64,000 nt of DNA from Ewingella americana (lineage in GTDB: Bacteria; Pseudomonadota; Gammaproteobacteria; Enterobacterales; Enterobacteriaceae): NCBI RefSeq assembly GCF_006438725.1, contig NZ_RCZD01000003.1, positions 1 to 64,000 on the forward strand, read 5' to 3'. The notes beneath the pieces are model-generated. The model had not been told where the DNA came from and did no database searches. It saw only the letters and a list, made by a program, of their open reading frames with translations. The translations under genes and the position numbers were made by a program. Positions 53,891 to 62,480 of the stretch are shown one piece after another; the first letter of the stretch is position 1; every line of letters starts with the position of its first letter.

Positions 53891-56317
53891 TTAGAAATCG
53901 ACATTCACCCCGAGCTGGACATTACGCCCTGGCATCACGGCCAGCGCCTGATTGTACGCATCCTGTTTGGTGGTCTGCGTCAACTGGCGGCTGCTCAGGT
54001 AGTCCCAGTATTTACGGTCGGTGAGGTTATATACGCCGCCGTTGAGCCTGACGTGTTTCGTTGCCTGCCAGTACGCGGTCATATCCACCATGCCGTAACC
54101 CGGCACGCGCATATAATCGGTGGAAGCATCAGTCAGCGCCGAGCCGTTGTTGGTGTAGCTCTGGCGGTTGGTCGCGGTGGCTTTTTTGCCTTTGACGAAG
54201 GTGGCGGTGAGCGCCGTACCGTAAAGACCTGACGGATCATCCCACGCCATACCGACAATGGCTTTCATCGGCGGAACGCTGTCGAGATCCACGTATTTGT
54301 CGCCGTCATAAGCGGACTTAGATTTCCCTTCGCTATAACCCAACGCCAGCGTGGTGCTCAGGCCATTGACGCGGTTAAACCAACTGCCATAGTTGAGTTT
54401 GGTGCTGACTTCGCCGCCGTAGATATAGGCTTCGTCGCGGTTTTCGGCCTGATAAATCGTATAGATATTGGACGGCACTCGGGTGAACATCGCCGGGTTA
54501 GCCGAGCGGGTATAACGGGTATTGGCGATAAAGTTTTTGTAGGTGTTGTAGAACATTGACGTTTTGAACGTGACGCCTTCGGTGGCTTCGCCCTTCATGC
54601 CCCATTCGAAATTATTGCTGGTTTCGGTTTTCAGATCCGTGTTGCCAATCAGCGCGTACTGCTGGCGGCCTGCATACGAGGAACCCAGATTCCAGGAGCC
54701 GTATAACTGGCTGGCGTCCGGGAATTGCGCGCCGCGTTTGTATTGCAGGTAGGTCATCAGTTTCGGTGTGATGTCGTACATGAAGCTGAGGGATGGCAGC
54801 ACCTGGGTGTCGGTATTTGGCTGGCTGTAGAGCGTGCTGACTTCAGCATCATCAAGCACCGCGCTGCCAGTGGTCAGCTCCGATAGATTACGCGGTTTGG
54901 TCTTTTGATAGGCCACGCGCACCGCCGGGACGACGGAGAAGTCATGGCCGTCGAGATCAAACTTGATGTTGTCCTGCACAAAACCGCCCAGCGCATAACT
55001 GCGGCTGTCGGATTCCGGCTTCATGATCGAACTGTTGGTGGTGTCGCCCTCTTCCTGACGGAACGGGCGCGAGGTTTCGGAGACGCGGGCATTCAGCCCG
55101 GCGCTGAGCGCATGACGCCCCAGCGTTTTCAGCCAGCTGGTTTCGCCGCCGTAGGTATCCACATCATAGTCGGAATAGACCGTTTCCATGGTGGTGGCAT
55201 CGGCGGGCATGACGGTGAGGTCATGTGCCTGCGCCTGCTGGTAATAGACTTTGCTGACCACCGCATCCACGTAATTGTTGAACGGTGTCCATTCGTCTTT
55301 CAGGCTCAGCCCCCAGCGGCGGGTATTACTCTGTTGTTGGGCCGTGCCTAAAATGGCGTTGCCTGCGTTATCCCAGCTGTCGTAATGGGTGTGATTGACC
55401 TTTTCGTAATAATCGACTGTGCCGGTAAATTTATGTGCGTCGTTGGGCTGCCAGATCCCGGACGTCATCACCGCCGTCGAGTGCCAGTTGGCGGGGTAGG
55501 CGTCAATCGTGCCGCTGTTATTGCGGGTCTCTTGGCCGTCGCGGCGGCTGATAGCGAGCACACCGCGCAGGGTTTCATCACCAGCCGCGGCCGTTATGCC
55601 GTTGTGCCAGCTGCGGTCGGAAGAGTCGTAATCTGACTGATAGCCGAAGTAGGTGGTTTTGTCGGGTGTAAGGTAGTCATCCGCCGATTTTGGCTGGAAG
55701 GAGACGGCACCGCCGATTGAGGTGTTGGCGCGCTCCGCCGACGTGGCACCGGATTCAATCTCCACCTGGCCGTACATGTACGGGTCGATATAATCGCGCC
55801 CAATGCCGGATGTCCCAAGCCCTGCGCGGCTGGCGTAGCTGCGGCCAGTGGCGTTGGGCTGCGGGATGCCGTCGACGTCGATGCCGACGCGGTTACTTTC
55901 CAGACCACGAATGTTGTAGCCGGTATAGCCGCCGCGATCGAAGCCGCTTTTGCCCGCTGATGAGCCACCGCTGGAACCGGTCGCGCTGATCAGCGGTTCA
56001 TAGCGCATGATGGTGCCAAAATCATTGCCGCCTTTTTTCTGCATATCGGCGGCCGTGATGGTAGTTTTCGAGCCAGGTTTTTTATCTTCGGCCACGGCGG
56101 TGACGGTCATCACGTCTTCACTGTTCTGCGCCAGATCCTGCGCTGAACGGACCACCGGTTTCTTTTTCACTGTGGCCGACGTCTGGGTTTTCCCAGCGTC
56201 AGTTTGATTACTGTCTTTAACCGTTTCCGCTGCGTTGGCATATAAAGTCGAACTGAGGATTGTCCCCAGGAAAATAACGTTTTTAACGATTCCCTGCGCT
56301 TTAAAAGGTTTGAGCAT
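53891..56317 (-). CDS. TonB-dependent receptor, heme/hemoglobin-receptor-like
   Basis: An 808-residue outer-membrane receptor. A signal peptide ends near LYANA, an unusually long Thr/Lys-rich linker follows, and the TonB box is EDVMTVTA. The plug contains GGYTGYNIRGLESNRVGIDVDGIPQPN and QVEIESGATSAERANTSIGGAVSF, the pattern of hemoglobin/transferrin-type receptors. The barrel ends GVYNLTDRKYWDYLSSRQ and a terminal Phe. The region where heme receptors carry FRAP and NPDL reads QFPDASQ and GNTDLK, so the ligand may not be heme. The ATG at 56317 is the chosen start. It is divergent from a siderophore-interacting protein across a Fur box. Confidence 0.8.
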   Translation of the reverse strand: MLKPFKAQGIVKNVIFLGTILSSTLYANAAETVKDSNQTDAGKTQTSATVKKKPVVRSAQDLAQNSEDVMTVTAVAEDKKPGSKTTITAADMQKKGGNDFGTIMRYEPLISATGSSGGSSAGKSGFDRGGYTGYNIRGLESNRVGIDVDGIPQPNATGRSYASRAGLGTSGIGRDYIDPYMYGQVEIESGATSAERANTSIGGAVSFQPKSADDYLTPDKTTYFGYQSDYDSSDRSWHNGITAAAGDETLRGVLAISRRDGQETRNNSGTIDAYPANWHSTAVMTSGIWQPNDAHKFTGTVDYYEKVNHTHYDSWDNAGNAILGTAQQQSNTRRWGLSLKDEWTPFNNYVDAVVSKVYYQQAQAHDLTVMPADATTMETVYSDYDVDTYGGETSWLKTLGRHALSAGLNARVSETSRPFRQEEGDTTNSSIMKPESDSRSYALGGFVQDNIKFDLDGHDFSVVPAVRVAYQKTKPRNLSELTTGSAVLDDAEVSTLYSQPNTDTQVLPSLSFMYDITPKLMTYLQYKRGAQFPDASQLYGSWNLGSSYAGRQQYALIGNTDLKTETSNNFEWGMKGEATEGVTFKTSMFYNTYKNFIANTRYTRSANPAMFTRVPSNIYTIYQAENRDEAYIYGGEVSTKLNYGSWFNRVNGLSTTLALGYSEGKSKSAYDGDKYVDLDSVPPMKAIVGMAWDDPSGLYGTALTATFVKGKKATATNRQSYTNNGSALTDASTDYMRVPGYGMVDMTAYWQATKHVRLNGGVYNLTDRKYWDYLSSRQLTQTTKQDAYNQALAVMPGRNVQLGVNVDF

Positions 56318-56514
56318 TTTAGTTTTATTCCACACTAATTATTAGAATCTGCTCATCATTTGCTGCCTTTTACCCAGCCTCTGTTACAAAAAAAGTTGAG
56401 TAAAAATTAATCAGAAACGTCTTATCTGTAAAATATCTCAGTCCTGAGAAAGCCATTTATCCTTATAAAATATGAGTTTATTTTCGCGATGTCTCATTTG
56501 TGGCTTATTGAGGA

Positions 56515-56529
56515 TGATAATCGTTATCA
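56515..56529. promoter_or_regulatory. Fur box between receptor and siderophore-interacting protein
   Basis: TGATAATCGTTATCA matches 13 of 14 defined positions of the Fur 7-1-7 consensus, in the 327-base divergent gap. Nothing else was recognised in that gap. Confidence 0.82.
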
Positions 56530-56644
56530 ATAAAATGTTAAACAAAAATGTTATCCTTAACGAAATCTTTGCAAAAAACTGCATCATCAACACCCTTTGC
56601 AAGGGGATAATGTTTTTTCAGCGTAACGCTATTGAAGAGAGAAA

Positions 56645-57463
56645 ATGATGGAACAGAATCACGCAACACAGCCACTTTCCAACCTGCCCGTCAGAGTAAA
56701 AAACGAACTGGCGTTTCGCCGCATTATCGTGAAGCAGGTTGAGACGGTTGCGGGATGTTTTAAGCGTATCGTTCTGCAAGGGGAACAGCTTCAGGGCTTC
56801 TCTTCACGGGGTTTTGACGACCACACCAAACTGTTTTTCCCGGTAACGGCGGGTGATGAGGTCACACCACCGACGGTCAGTGATGACGGTATCGTCTGGC
56901 CGGACGGCCCGCGCCCGCAGAGCCGTGATTACACGCCGCTCAGTTTTGACGCGCAAACGCAGGAGCTGACCCTCGATTTCTACCTGCACGACGGCGGTGT
57001 CGCAAGCCAGTGGGCTGAAAACGCTCAACCCGGTGACCCGCTGGTCATTGGTGGCCCACGCGGATCGCTTATCGTTCCCACAACGTATGCCTGGCAGCTC
57101 TATGTGTGCGACGAGACCGGCTTACCGGCCGTGAAACGTCGCCTGGCTGACCTGCACCAGAGCGGGGTGAATCCGCACATCACGCTGGTGGTAAGAGCGC
57201 AAAGCGCGCAGTGTGTTGATTACCTGAACCTGGGCCCGGAAATCAATGTCGAGTGGATCATCACCACCGGACAAAGCGCCGCCGAGGCTGATACTGCCGT
57301 AATGAATAAGCTGAAAAGCCTGACCTTACCGGACGCAGATTATTTCGTCTGGCTGACCGGCGAAGGACAGTTTGTCAAAACCATGAATGACCATTTCACG
57401 CTGACTCGTGGTCTGGATCCGGCCTTTGTGCGTTCTGTGGCCTACTGGCATCACAAATCGTAA
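56645..57463 (+). CDS. siderophore-interacting protein (SIP family, ViuB/YqjH-like)
   Basis: A 272-residue flavoprotein of the siderophore-interacting family. The FAD-binding segment reads RDYTPLSFD near residue 100, followed by ELTLDFYLHDGGVASQWAENAQPGDPLVIGGPRGS and a C-terminal substrate domain ending FVRSVAYWHHKS. Such enzymes reduce ferric siderophores in the cytoplasm with NAD(P)H or ferredoxin and release Fe2+. E. coli YqjH acts on ferric enterobactin and ferric citrate. With Fes already present it could offer a second, reductive release route. It is divergent from the TonB receptor across a Fur box. Confidence 0.88.
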   Translation: MMEQNHATQPLSNLPVRVKNELAFRRIIVKQVETVAGCFKRIVLQGEQLQGFSSRGFDDHTKLFFPVTAGDEVTPPTVSDDGIVWPDGPRPQSRDYTPLSFDAQTQELTLDFYLHDGGVASQWAENAQPGDPLVIGGPRGSLIVPTTYAWQLYVCDETGLPAVKRRLADLHQSGVNPHITLVVRAQSAQCVDYLNLGPEINVEWIITTGQSAAEADTAVMNKLKSLTLPDADYFVWLTGEGQFVKTMNDHFTLTRGLDPAFVRSVAYWHHKS

Positions 57464-57557
57464 CCCTGCGCGTCCTGACAGTGGCCTGGCCGAAAAACTA
57501 ATGCTTAGGCCATTTCAGCCGATACCCTTATAACCGCCCCTTTTTTCAGAGTTCAGC

Positions 57558-57887
57558 ATGAAATTCATTTGCGTTTTGGTTGTGGCCGTCAGCGTTCTGG
57601 CAGGCTGTTCAAGCATTGATAAACCGGTTGGTGATGTCGCCTATCGTCCCCTCAACGCCAGCGGGATTAAGGGTGAAGCGAGTTACACTACGTCTTTCAT
57701 TGCCCCGCTCGAGCGTAGTTTCAGGGAAGCTACTTTTAAGAAAATCTATGATTTTTGCGGTGGCAAGTACGACATTATGGGTGAAAGCAATGACGGACGT
57801 GAAGTTCACCTGAGCTTCTTGTGTACCAAAAACCTGGTGCCATCAGGGGCCATTTATATTAACCGCTCCAACGGAGCCACGTGGTAA
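57558..57887 (+). CDS. small outer-membrane lipoprotein, unknown
   Basis: A 109-residue lipoprotein. The signal peptide ends in the lipobox LAGC (Cys at residue 16), followed by SSID, so no inner-membrane retention Asp at +2. The mature part contains two cysteines (DFCGGKY and SFLCTK) that may pair. No family was recognised. It stands alone between convergent and co-directional genes, with an 11-base gap to the end of msrA on the opposite strand. Confidence 0.6.
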   Translation: MKFICVLVVAVSVLAGCSSIDKPVGDVAYRPLNASGIKGEASYTTSFIAPLERSFREATFKKIYDFCGGKYDIMGESNDGREVHLSFLCTKNLVPSGAIYINRSNGATW

Positions 57888-57897
57888 CGCCCGCCGC

Positions 57898-58614
57898 TTA
57901 CAGCACCGGTTGGTCGAGATAACGCGCGGCGAACAGCTGTTTCAGCTGGGATAACTTCGGCATATCGTTGATGGCGATATAGGGGTTATCCGGGTTTTCC
58001 GCCATATAGTTCTGGTGATAATCCTCGGCCGGATAGAAGTGGTTCTGCGTTTCGATGCGGGTGACCAGCGGTTTGGAAAACGCGTGGCTGGCATCGAGCT
58101 GCGTGATATAGGCCTGCGCGACGTTGGCCTGTGACGCATTCAGCGGAAACAGCGCCGAGCGGTATTGCGGCCCGCTGTCCGGCCCCTGACGGTCCAACTC
58201 TGTCGGGTTATGCGCCACGGAGAAAAACACCTGCAACAGGCTGCCGTAGGAGATTTGGGTCGGGTCAAAGGTCACTTCAACGGACTCCGCGTGGCCGGTA
58301 GTGCCGCTGCTGACGGTGTCATAATTGGCCGTTGCCGCCGTGCCGCCGGTGTATCCCACCACCACTTTTTTCACCCCTTTGACATGCTGAAACACGCCCT
58401 CAACGCCCCAAAAACAGCCACCGGCAAACAGGGCGGTTTCGTTGTGAGAGGTGGCCGCTGCTTCATCCTGCGCAGGGGGAGCAATGGCGACGGCCTCTTC
58501 CGCGCCACCAAATGACCAGGCGATGCTGCACCACAGTAACGCCGTGACCGCGATAAACACTCCCCAGACTCCCGAGCGGCGAAGGGACAATAAACCTGCA
58601 CTGGATGTTTTCAT
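57898..58614 (-). CDS. msrA: exported peptide methionine sulfoxide reductase MsrA
   Basis: A 238-residue MsrA with an N-terminal export segment (hydrophobic residues about 17-33) and then the catalytic domain. GGCFWG carries the catalytic Cys67, and YTGGTAATANYDTVSSGTTGHAESVEV and NHFYPAEDYHQNYM complete the active site. It repairs (S)-methionine sulfoxide in periplasmic proteins. GAGG lies six bases before the ATG at 58614; a GTG four codons earlier is possible. The gene follows the remnant of a DipZ-like electron-transfer protein that would normally supply reducing power, so its reductant here is uncertain. Confidence 0.88.
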   Translation of the reverse strand: MKTSSAGLLSLRRSGVWGVFIAVTALLWCSIAWSFGGAEEAVAIAPPAQDEAAATSHNETALFAGGCFWGVEGVFQHVKGVKKVVVGYTGGTAATANYDTVSSGTTGHAESVEVTFDPTQISYGSLLQVFFSVAHNPTELDRQGPDSGPQYRSALFPLNASQANVAQAYITQLDASHAFSKPLVTRIETQNHFYPAEDYHQNYMAENPDNPYIAINDMPKLSQLKQLFAARYLDQPVL

Positions 58615-58632
58615 ACTGAACCTCACTCGTGA

Positions 58633-58826
58633 TTAACCAAAGGTGAAGGCGTAAGCCGTCACACCACTGTCTAAAAATTCGATGCTGAAGGTATTGACAG
58701 GCAATGCGCCCCGGTGCTGGCAAAGGATTGATCGGAATGGGCAAACACAAAGGACAGCCCCGGCAAAATACAGGGGCTGGCGATGGGCAGCCCGCCACCG
58801 AGGTAAGCAAGGATAAGGATCAGCAT
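58633..58826 (-). pseudogene. DipZ/CcdA-like cytochrome c biogenesis protein, internal deletion
   Basis: The start reads MLILILAYLGGGLPIASPCI, then LPGLSFVFAHSDQSF, the first membrane helix of DipZ-type proteins with its redox Cys. Within 35 codons the frame breaks. In another frame the family's very C-terminus follows: NTFSIEFLDSGVTAYAFTFG and a TAA at 58633. The several hundred codons between are absent. DipZ-like genes are commonly found before msrA in Proteobacteria and carry electrons across the membrane, so this looks like a deleted partner gene. Confidence 0.72.
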
Positions 58827-58923
58827 GTTGGTTCCTTAGTGCAGGGTGAGGGCTTTAATTCTTATGGATTTTATTCATGCTTTTATCCTGGCAAAGCGAC
58901 CAGGCCTGACGCATGACGGTTGG

Positions 58924-58939
58924 ATGACAAAATTGTCAT
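58924..58939. promoter_or_regulatory. CusR/HprR-type palindrome upstream of the dipZ-msrA unit
   Basis: ATGACAA-AA-TTGTCAT is a perfect 7-2-7 palindrome close to the CusR box (ATGACAAnnTTGTCAT) of copper and redox two-component systems. It lies about 98 bases before the dipZ remnant start. No sensor or regulator gene is in the window. Confidence 0.5.
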
Positions 58940-59250
58940 GAAGTGGGGGAGCTGGCTATGAGGTCAGTGCCAGATATAGTCATTCGAACCCTGAGAGTGC
59001 TAATCCAAAAATAGCGGGTCAGGGTCTCAACCATGACTCCTGCGTCTCTGTGATGCTCATCTGATTTTATCAGATGGTTTTTATTGTTTCGCATGGGAGT
59101 ATTTACCTGCGGCAAACTTATGGATGAGAACCGGCACAAACAAAAATTGTTTACCGAACGGTGAATATACGATGTTGGTGTATCCCATGAGTTAAAAATA
59201 CTAATGATTTGATAGGGTTTGCCGATAACATACCCAAAATATAGGGGGTC
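58940..59250. other. gap upstream of the HNH nuclease
   Basis: About 310 bases with no supported gene. It must hold the promoter of the nuclease gene. No RNA or mobile element signature was recognised. Confidence 0.35.
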
Positions 59251-60006
59251 ATGATGTCAGAAGCTAAATATTTCAGTGATTATTACGAGTTTCTTAATTC
59301 ACAGAACATACGCGATAGTGCAGGCATTGCCGCGGTAAAAACCAAGGGCCTTCATCTCGTATGGGAGAATGGAGTTCCTGTATCAACTGGAAACTGGGGA
59401 TTTGCAGCACCAAGTGATATCGATTACCTCTTAATATTTTACGTGCAAAATAAATTACCAACACAGTTATGGTTGGGTGAGGTCGTTGACGCTACACGGG
59501 TAAGCAAACTAAAGAATGACGGCGACAACTACCAACTTCATCTCAGAAATGCGGTTTTGATCGGTGAAACAACTCAGAACTGGACAACCTTCACTGCTAA
59601 TGGCCAATCGAATGGTATTCGAATTTTACAACGGAAGGCGCTGAGTTCATCCTCCATCATTACCGAAGAAATGCCGATGGGTATTCCCGCAGGTAACAGG
59701 CATCCTCAAAAAATCGCTGAAATTAGAGATGTCATTGAACGATGTGAAAAGGTTAAAAAATATGTCCTTCTACGTGCGAATGGCCAATGTCAGGGATGCT
59801 TTAATGAAATACCACCTTTGCTAACTGACAGCCAGGCAGTATTTCTGGAAGTTCATCATGTGAAATTTTTACGGAATTTAGGGCCAGACACCGTGGACAA
59901 TACAGTTGCTCTTTGCCCTCGCTGCCATAAGCAAGCTCACCATAGTTATGATCGTCATAAATTCATGAAACATCTTTATGAAATGAACGATTTTCTAAAG
60001 CCTTGA
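59251..60006 (+). CDS. HNH endonuclease domain protein
   Basis: A 251-residue protein. The C-terminal third (from about residue 165) is an HNH nuclease: YVLLRANGQCQGC, then VFLEVHHVKFL with the catalytic His pair, then DNTVALCPRCHKQAHHSYD, with two Cys pairs as zinc ligands. The N-terminal 150 residues (GLHLVWENGVPVSTGNWGFAAP) are of unknown type and could recognise DNA or a modified base. No methyltransferase lies beside it, so it may be a solitary or modification-dependent restriction enzyme. Base composition is more AT-rich than the ent region, suggesting acquisition. ATGs at 59251 and 59254 are both possible starts. Confidence 0.72.
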   Translation: MMSEAKYFSDYYEFLNSQNIRDSAGIAAVKTKGLHLVWENGVPVSTGNWGFAAPSDIDYLLIFYVQNKLPTQLWLGEVVDATRVSKLKNDGDNYQLHLRNAVLIGETTQNWTTFTANGQSNGIRILQRKALSSSSIITEEMPMGIPAGNRHPQKIAEIRDVIERCEKVKKYVLLRANGQCQGCFNEIPPLLTDSQAVFLEVHHVKFLRNLGPDTVDNTVALCPRCHKQAHHSYDRHKFMKHLYEMNDFLKP

Positions 60007-60194
60007 TTTTGGTGATTGGTAACAGTCAGGTCTGACGGGCAGTTCAGTGCCATAAGTGGGCATTAACAAATCGCACCTATACATACAGATGCCCCATAGG
60101 GGTTATGGCAAATCCGGGTAACTGACAGGTTGCCCGGAAATGAGGCTAACGTGGTGAAACGGCGTCCACCACATGCTGGGAAAATTTGGCGAGG

Positions 60195-61226
60195 TTATTT
60201 AGCCAGGAGCTCTTTTCGGACAATTTCTGCACCTGCACTTAGCGCATCCAGTTTGCCTCTGGCTACTGCGCGAGGTAAAGGAATCATGCCACAGTTGGTG
60301 CAAGGATAGAGCTTGTCGGCGTCGACAAACTGCAAGGCTTTTCGAAGCGTCGCGGCCACTTCCTCAGGTGTTTCAATCGTATTGGTTGCCACGTCAATGG
60401 CTCCAACCATCACCTTTTTACCCCGAATAAGCTCCAGCAGTTCTATAGGAACATGGGAATTTTGACATTCCAGTGAAATGATATCGATATTAGATTTTTG
60501 CAGTTTTGGAAAAATCTCTTCATATTGCCGCCACTCTGTTCCCAGCGTTTTTTTCCAATCTGTATTCGCTTTGATGCCATAGCCGTAGCAAATATGTACC
60601 GCAGTTTCACATTTAAGCCCTTCAATGGCTCTTTCTAAAGTCGCAATTCCCCAATCATTCACTTCATCGAAGAACACATTAAATGCGGGTTCATCAAACT
60701 GGATAATATCGACACCCACAGCCTCTAATTCTTTGGCTTCTTCATTAAGAATTTTAGCAAATTCCCAGGCGAGTTTTTCACGACTTTTGTAGTGGTTATC
60801 ATAGAGCGTATCGATCATCGTCATCGGCCCTGGCAGGGCCCATTTAATCGGTTGTGTGGTTTGCTGGCGTAAGAATCGGGCATCTTCGACAAAAACGGAT
60901 TTTTGGCGACTCACAGGGCCAACGACTGTCGGCACACTTGCTTCATAGCGATTACGAATTTTAACGATCTCACGTTTCTCGAAATCAACACCGTTGAGAT
61001 TCTCAATAAACGTGGTGACAAAATGCTGACGCGTTTGCTCGCCATCACTGACAATATCAATACCTGCTTGTTGTTGATCTTCCAGGCATAAACGCAGAGC
61101 ATCTTGCTTACCGTCAATTAATTCCTGATCTTGCAATTTCCAGGGTGACCAAAGTGTCTCAGGTTGCGCAAGCCAGGAAGGCTTCGGTAAACTGCCCGCA
61201 GTCGATGTCGGTAATAATTTTTTCAT
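60195..61226 (-). CDS. mesD: core MetE-like methionine synthase, MesD type
   Basis: A 343-residue protein matching only the catalytic C-terminal half of cobalamin-independent methionine synthase. Zinc ligands are visible in AVHICYGYG (His and Cys) and PCTNCGM (Cys), with IISLECQNS supplying the Glu; the DEPAFN motif is also present. The N-terminal folate-domain half of MetE is absent. Short MetE proteins encoded next to a DUF1852 gene have been described as MesD, a folate-independent methionine synthase that needs MesX. That is the arrangement here. The ATG at 61226 is preferred to the GTG at 61229. Confidence 0.82.
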   Translation of the reverse strand: MKKLLPTSTAGSLPKPSWLAQPETLWSPWKLQDQELIDGKQDALRLCLEDQQQAGIDIVSDGEQTRQHFVTTFIENLNGVDFEKREIVKIRNRYEASVPTVVGPVSRQKSVFVEDARFLRQQTTQPIKWALPGPMTMIDTLYDNHYKSREKLAWEFAKILNEEAKELEAVGVDIIQFDEPAFNVFFDEVNDWGIATLERAIEGLKCETAVHICYGYGIKANTDWKKTLGTEWRQYEEIFPKLQKSNIDIISLECQNSHVPIELLELIRGKKVMVGAIDVATNTIETPEEVAATLRKALQFVDADKLYPCTNCGMIPLPRAVARGKLDALSAGAEIVRKELLAK

Positions 61227-61254
61227 CACAGGTGACCTTATATTTTTTAGTTAA

Positions 61255-62238
61255 TCAAAGAACGGAATGAGCAGACCATTGTTCAAGAACCGTTTGGTAG
61301 GGTTTGATGAAGTTTTCTTCAGTAAACTTCCCCTGTTCAACAGCCAACTGACTACGTTCTTCCCGATCATAAATAATTCGGGTTAAAGAATAATCCTGGA
61401 AATTCAAGCTTGGTTGATACTGTTTTCCTGCTGCGGAATTCGCGTTGTAAATCTCAGGCCGGTAAATCTTTTGGAAAGTTTCCATTGTGCTGATGGTACT
61501 GATCAGCTCAAGATTGGTGTAATCACTGAGTAAGTCGCCACTAAAATAAAAAGCCAGAGGCGCAACGCTGTTTTCAGGCATAAAATAGCGGGCCCGCAAT
61601 CCCATTTTTGCGAAATATTCATCAGTCAGGGATAGTTCATCCTGCTGATATTCGACGCCCAATACAGGATGTTGATTGCCAGTGCGATAATAGATGTTTT
61701 TACTTGAAACACTCAGGCAGATAACAGGGGTTTTATTAAAACACTCTTTATAGGCATCTGAGTTAATAAAACATTTAAATATATCGCCATGTAACTGGCC
61801 AAAATTAGCTGGAAGGCTGAATTCTGGTTGGTTTTTATTATGCTCTGACAGCAAAACACTGAAGTCATAATCTCGCACATAAGAGGAGAAGTTATTGCCT
61901 AAAATGCCTGCAAAACGTTCATTGGTTTTTTTATCAACGATAGTCGTTTTCAATATTTCAATCACCGGGAAAGTATCGGTCTTATCTTCAATATTGATAT
62001 TCAGCTGAGCCGTAATGATGTCAAGTTCGACAGAATAGCGATCTGCCTTGGGGTTATCCCAATGTGCCAGGGCGTTGAAACGGTTGTCAATCATCACCAA
62101 GGTGTTGCGCAAGTTATCCTGGCGTTTCTCACCCCGTGCCAAATTAGCAAAGTTGGTCGTAATACGCGTATTTTCCGAGGGGTTATAATTTTCGTCGAAA
62201 CGAAGACTCTTAAGAGTAAATGTGAAGTTTTTATTCAT
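61255..62238 (-). CDS. mesX: DUF1852 protein, MesX
   Basis: A 327-residue soluble DUF1852 protein starting MNKNFTFTLKSLRFDENYNP, with the family's ARGEKRQDNLRNTLVMIDNRFNALAHWDNP block near residue 33. It lies 28 bases upstream of the mesD start on the same strand, so the two are probably co-transcribed. DUF1852 proteins (MesX) are required for MesD-type methionine synthases, but their chemistry is not settled. AGGAAG precedes the ATG. The 62239-62480 gap upstream shows no recognisable MetJ box. Confidence 0.8.
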   Translation of the reverse strand: MNKNFTFTLKSLRFDENYNPSENTRITTNFANLARGEKRQDNLRNTLVMIDNRFNALAHWDNPKADRYSVELDIITAQLNINIEDKTDTFPVIEILKTTIVDKKTNERFAGILGNNFSSYVRDYDFSVLLSEHNKNQPEFSLPANFGQLHGDIFKCFINSDAYKECFNKTPVICLSVSSKNIYYRTGNQHPVLGVEYQQDELSLTDEYFAKMGLRARYFMPENSVAPLAFYFSGDLLSDYTNLELISTISTMETFQKIYRPEIYNANSAAGKQYQPSLNFQDYSLTRIIYDREERSQLAVEQGKFTEENFIKPYQTVLEQWSAHSVL

Positions 62239-62480
62239 TGTAATTTTACTTCCTGACTTCTGATATAAAACCTGATGTTATTGCTTGCTTTTCAGGGCTT
62301 ACCCGTTTTATTTTCGGGTTTTCTTTCAGCAGTCTTCATGTTTTATAAGGTTAATAGCAATGTACAATTTATGCCTGAGTCATTGAGTGAGGAAAAGTGA
62401 TTTAATTTCATTAAACATGAGCCATATTCATGATCGGGACAGTGCATTTGCCCGCGTTGATGAGCCAGGATGGAACCCCC

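Noticed and set aside
62290-62325. ACCCG/CGGGT hairpin before mesX as a possible riboswitch.
   Set aside because: It is on the plus strand, too short and lacks the conserved core of known methionine or SAM riboswitches.
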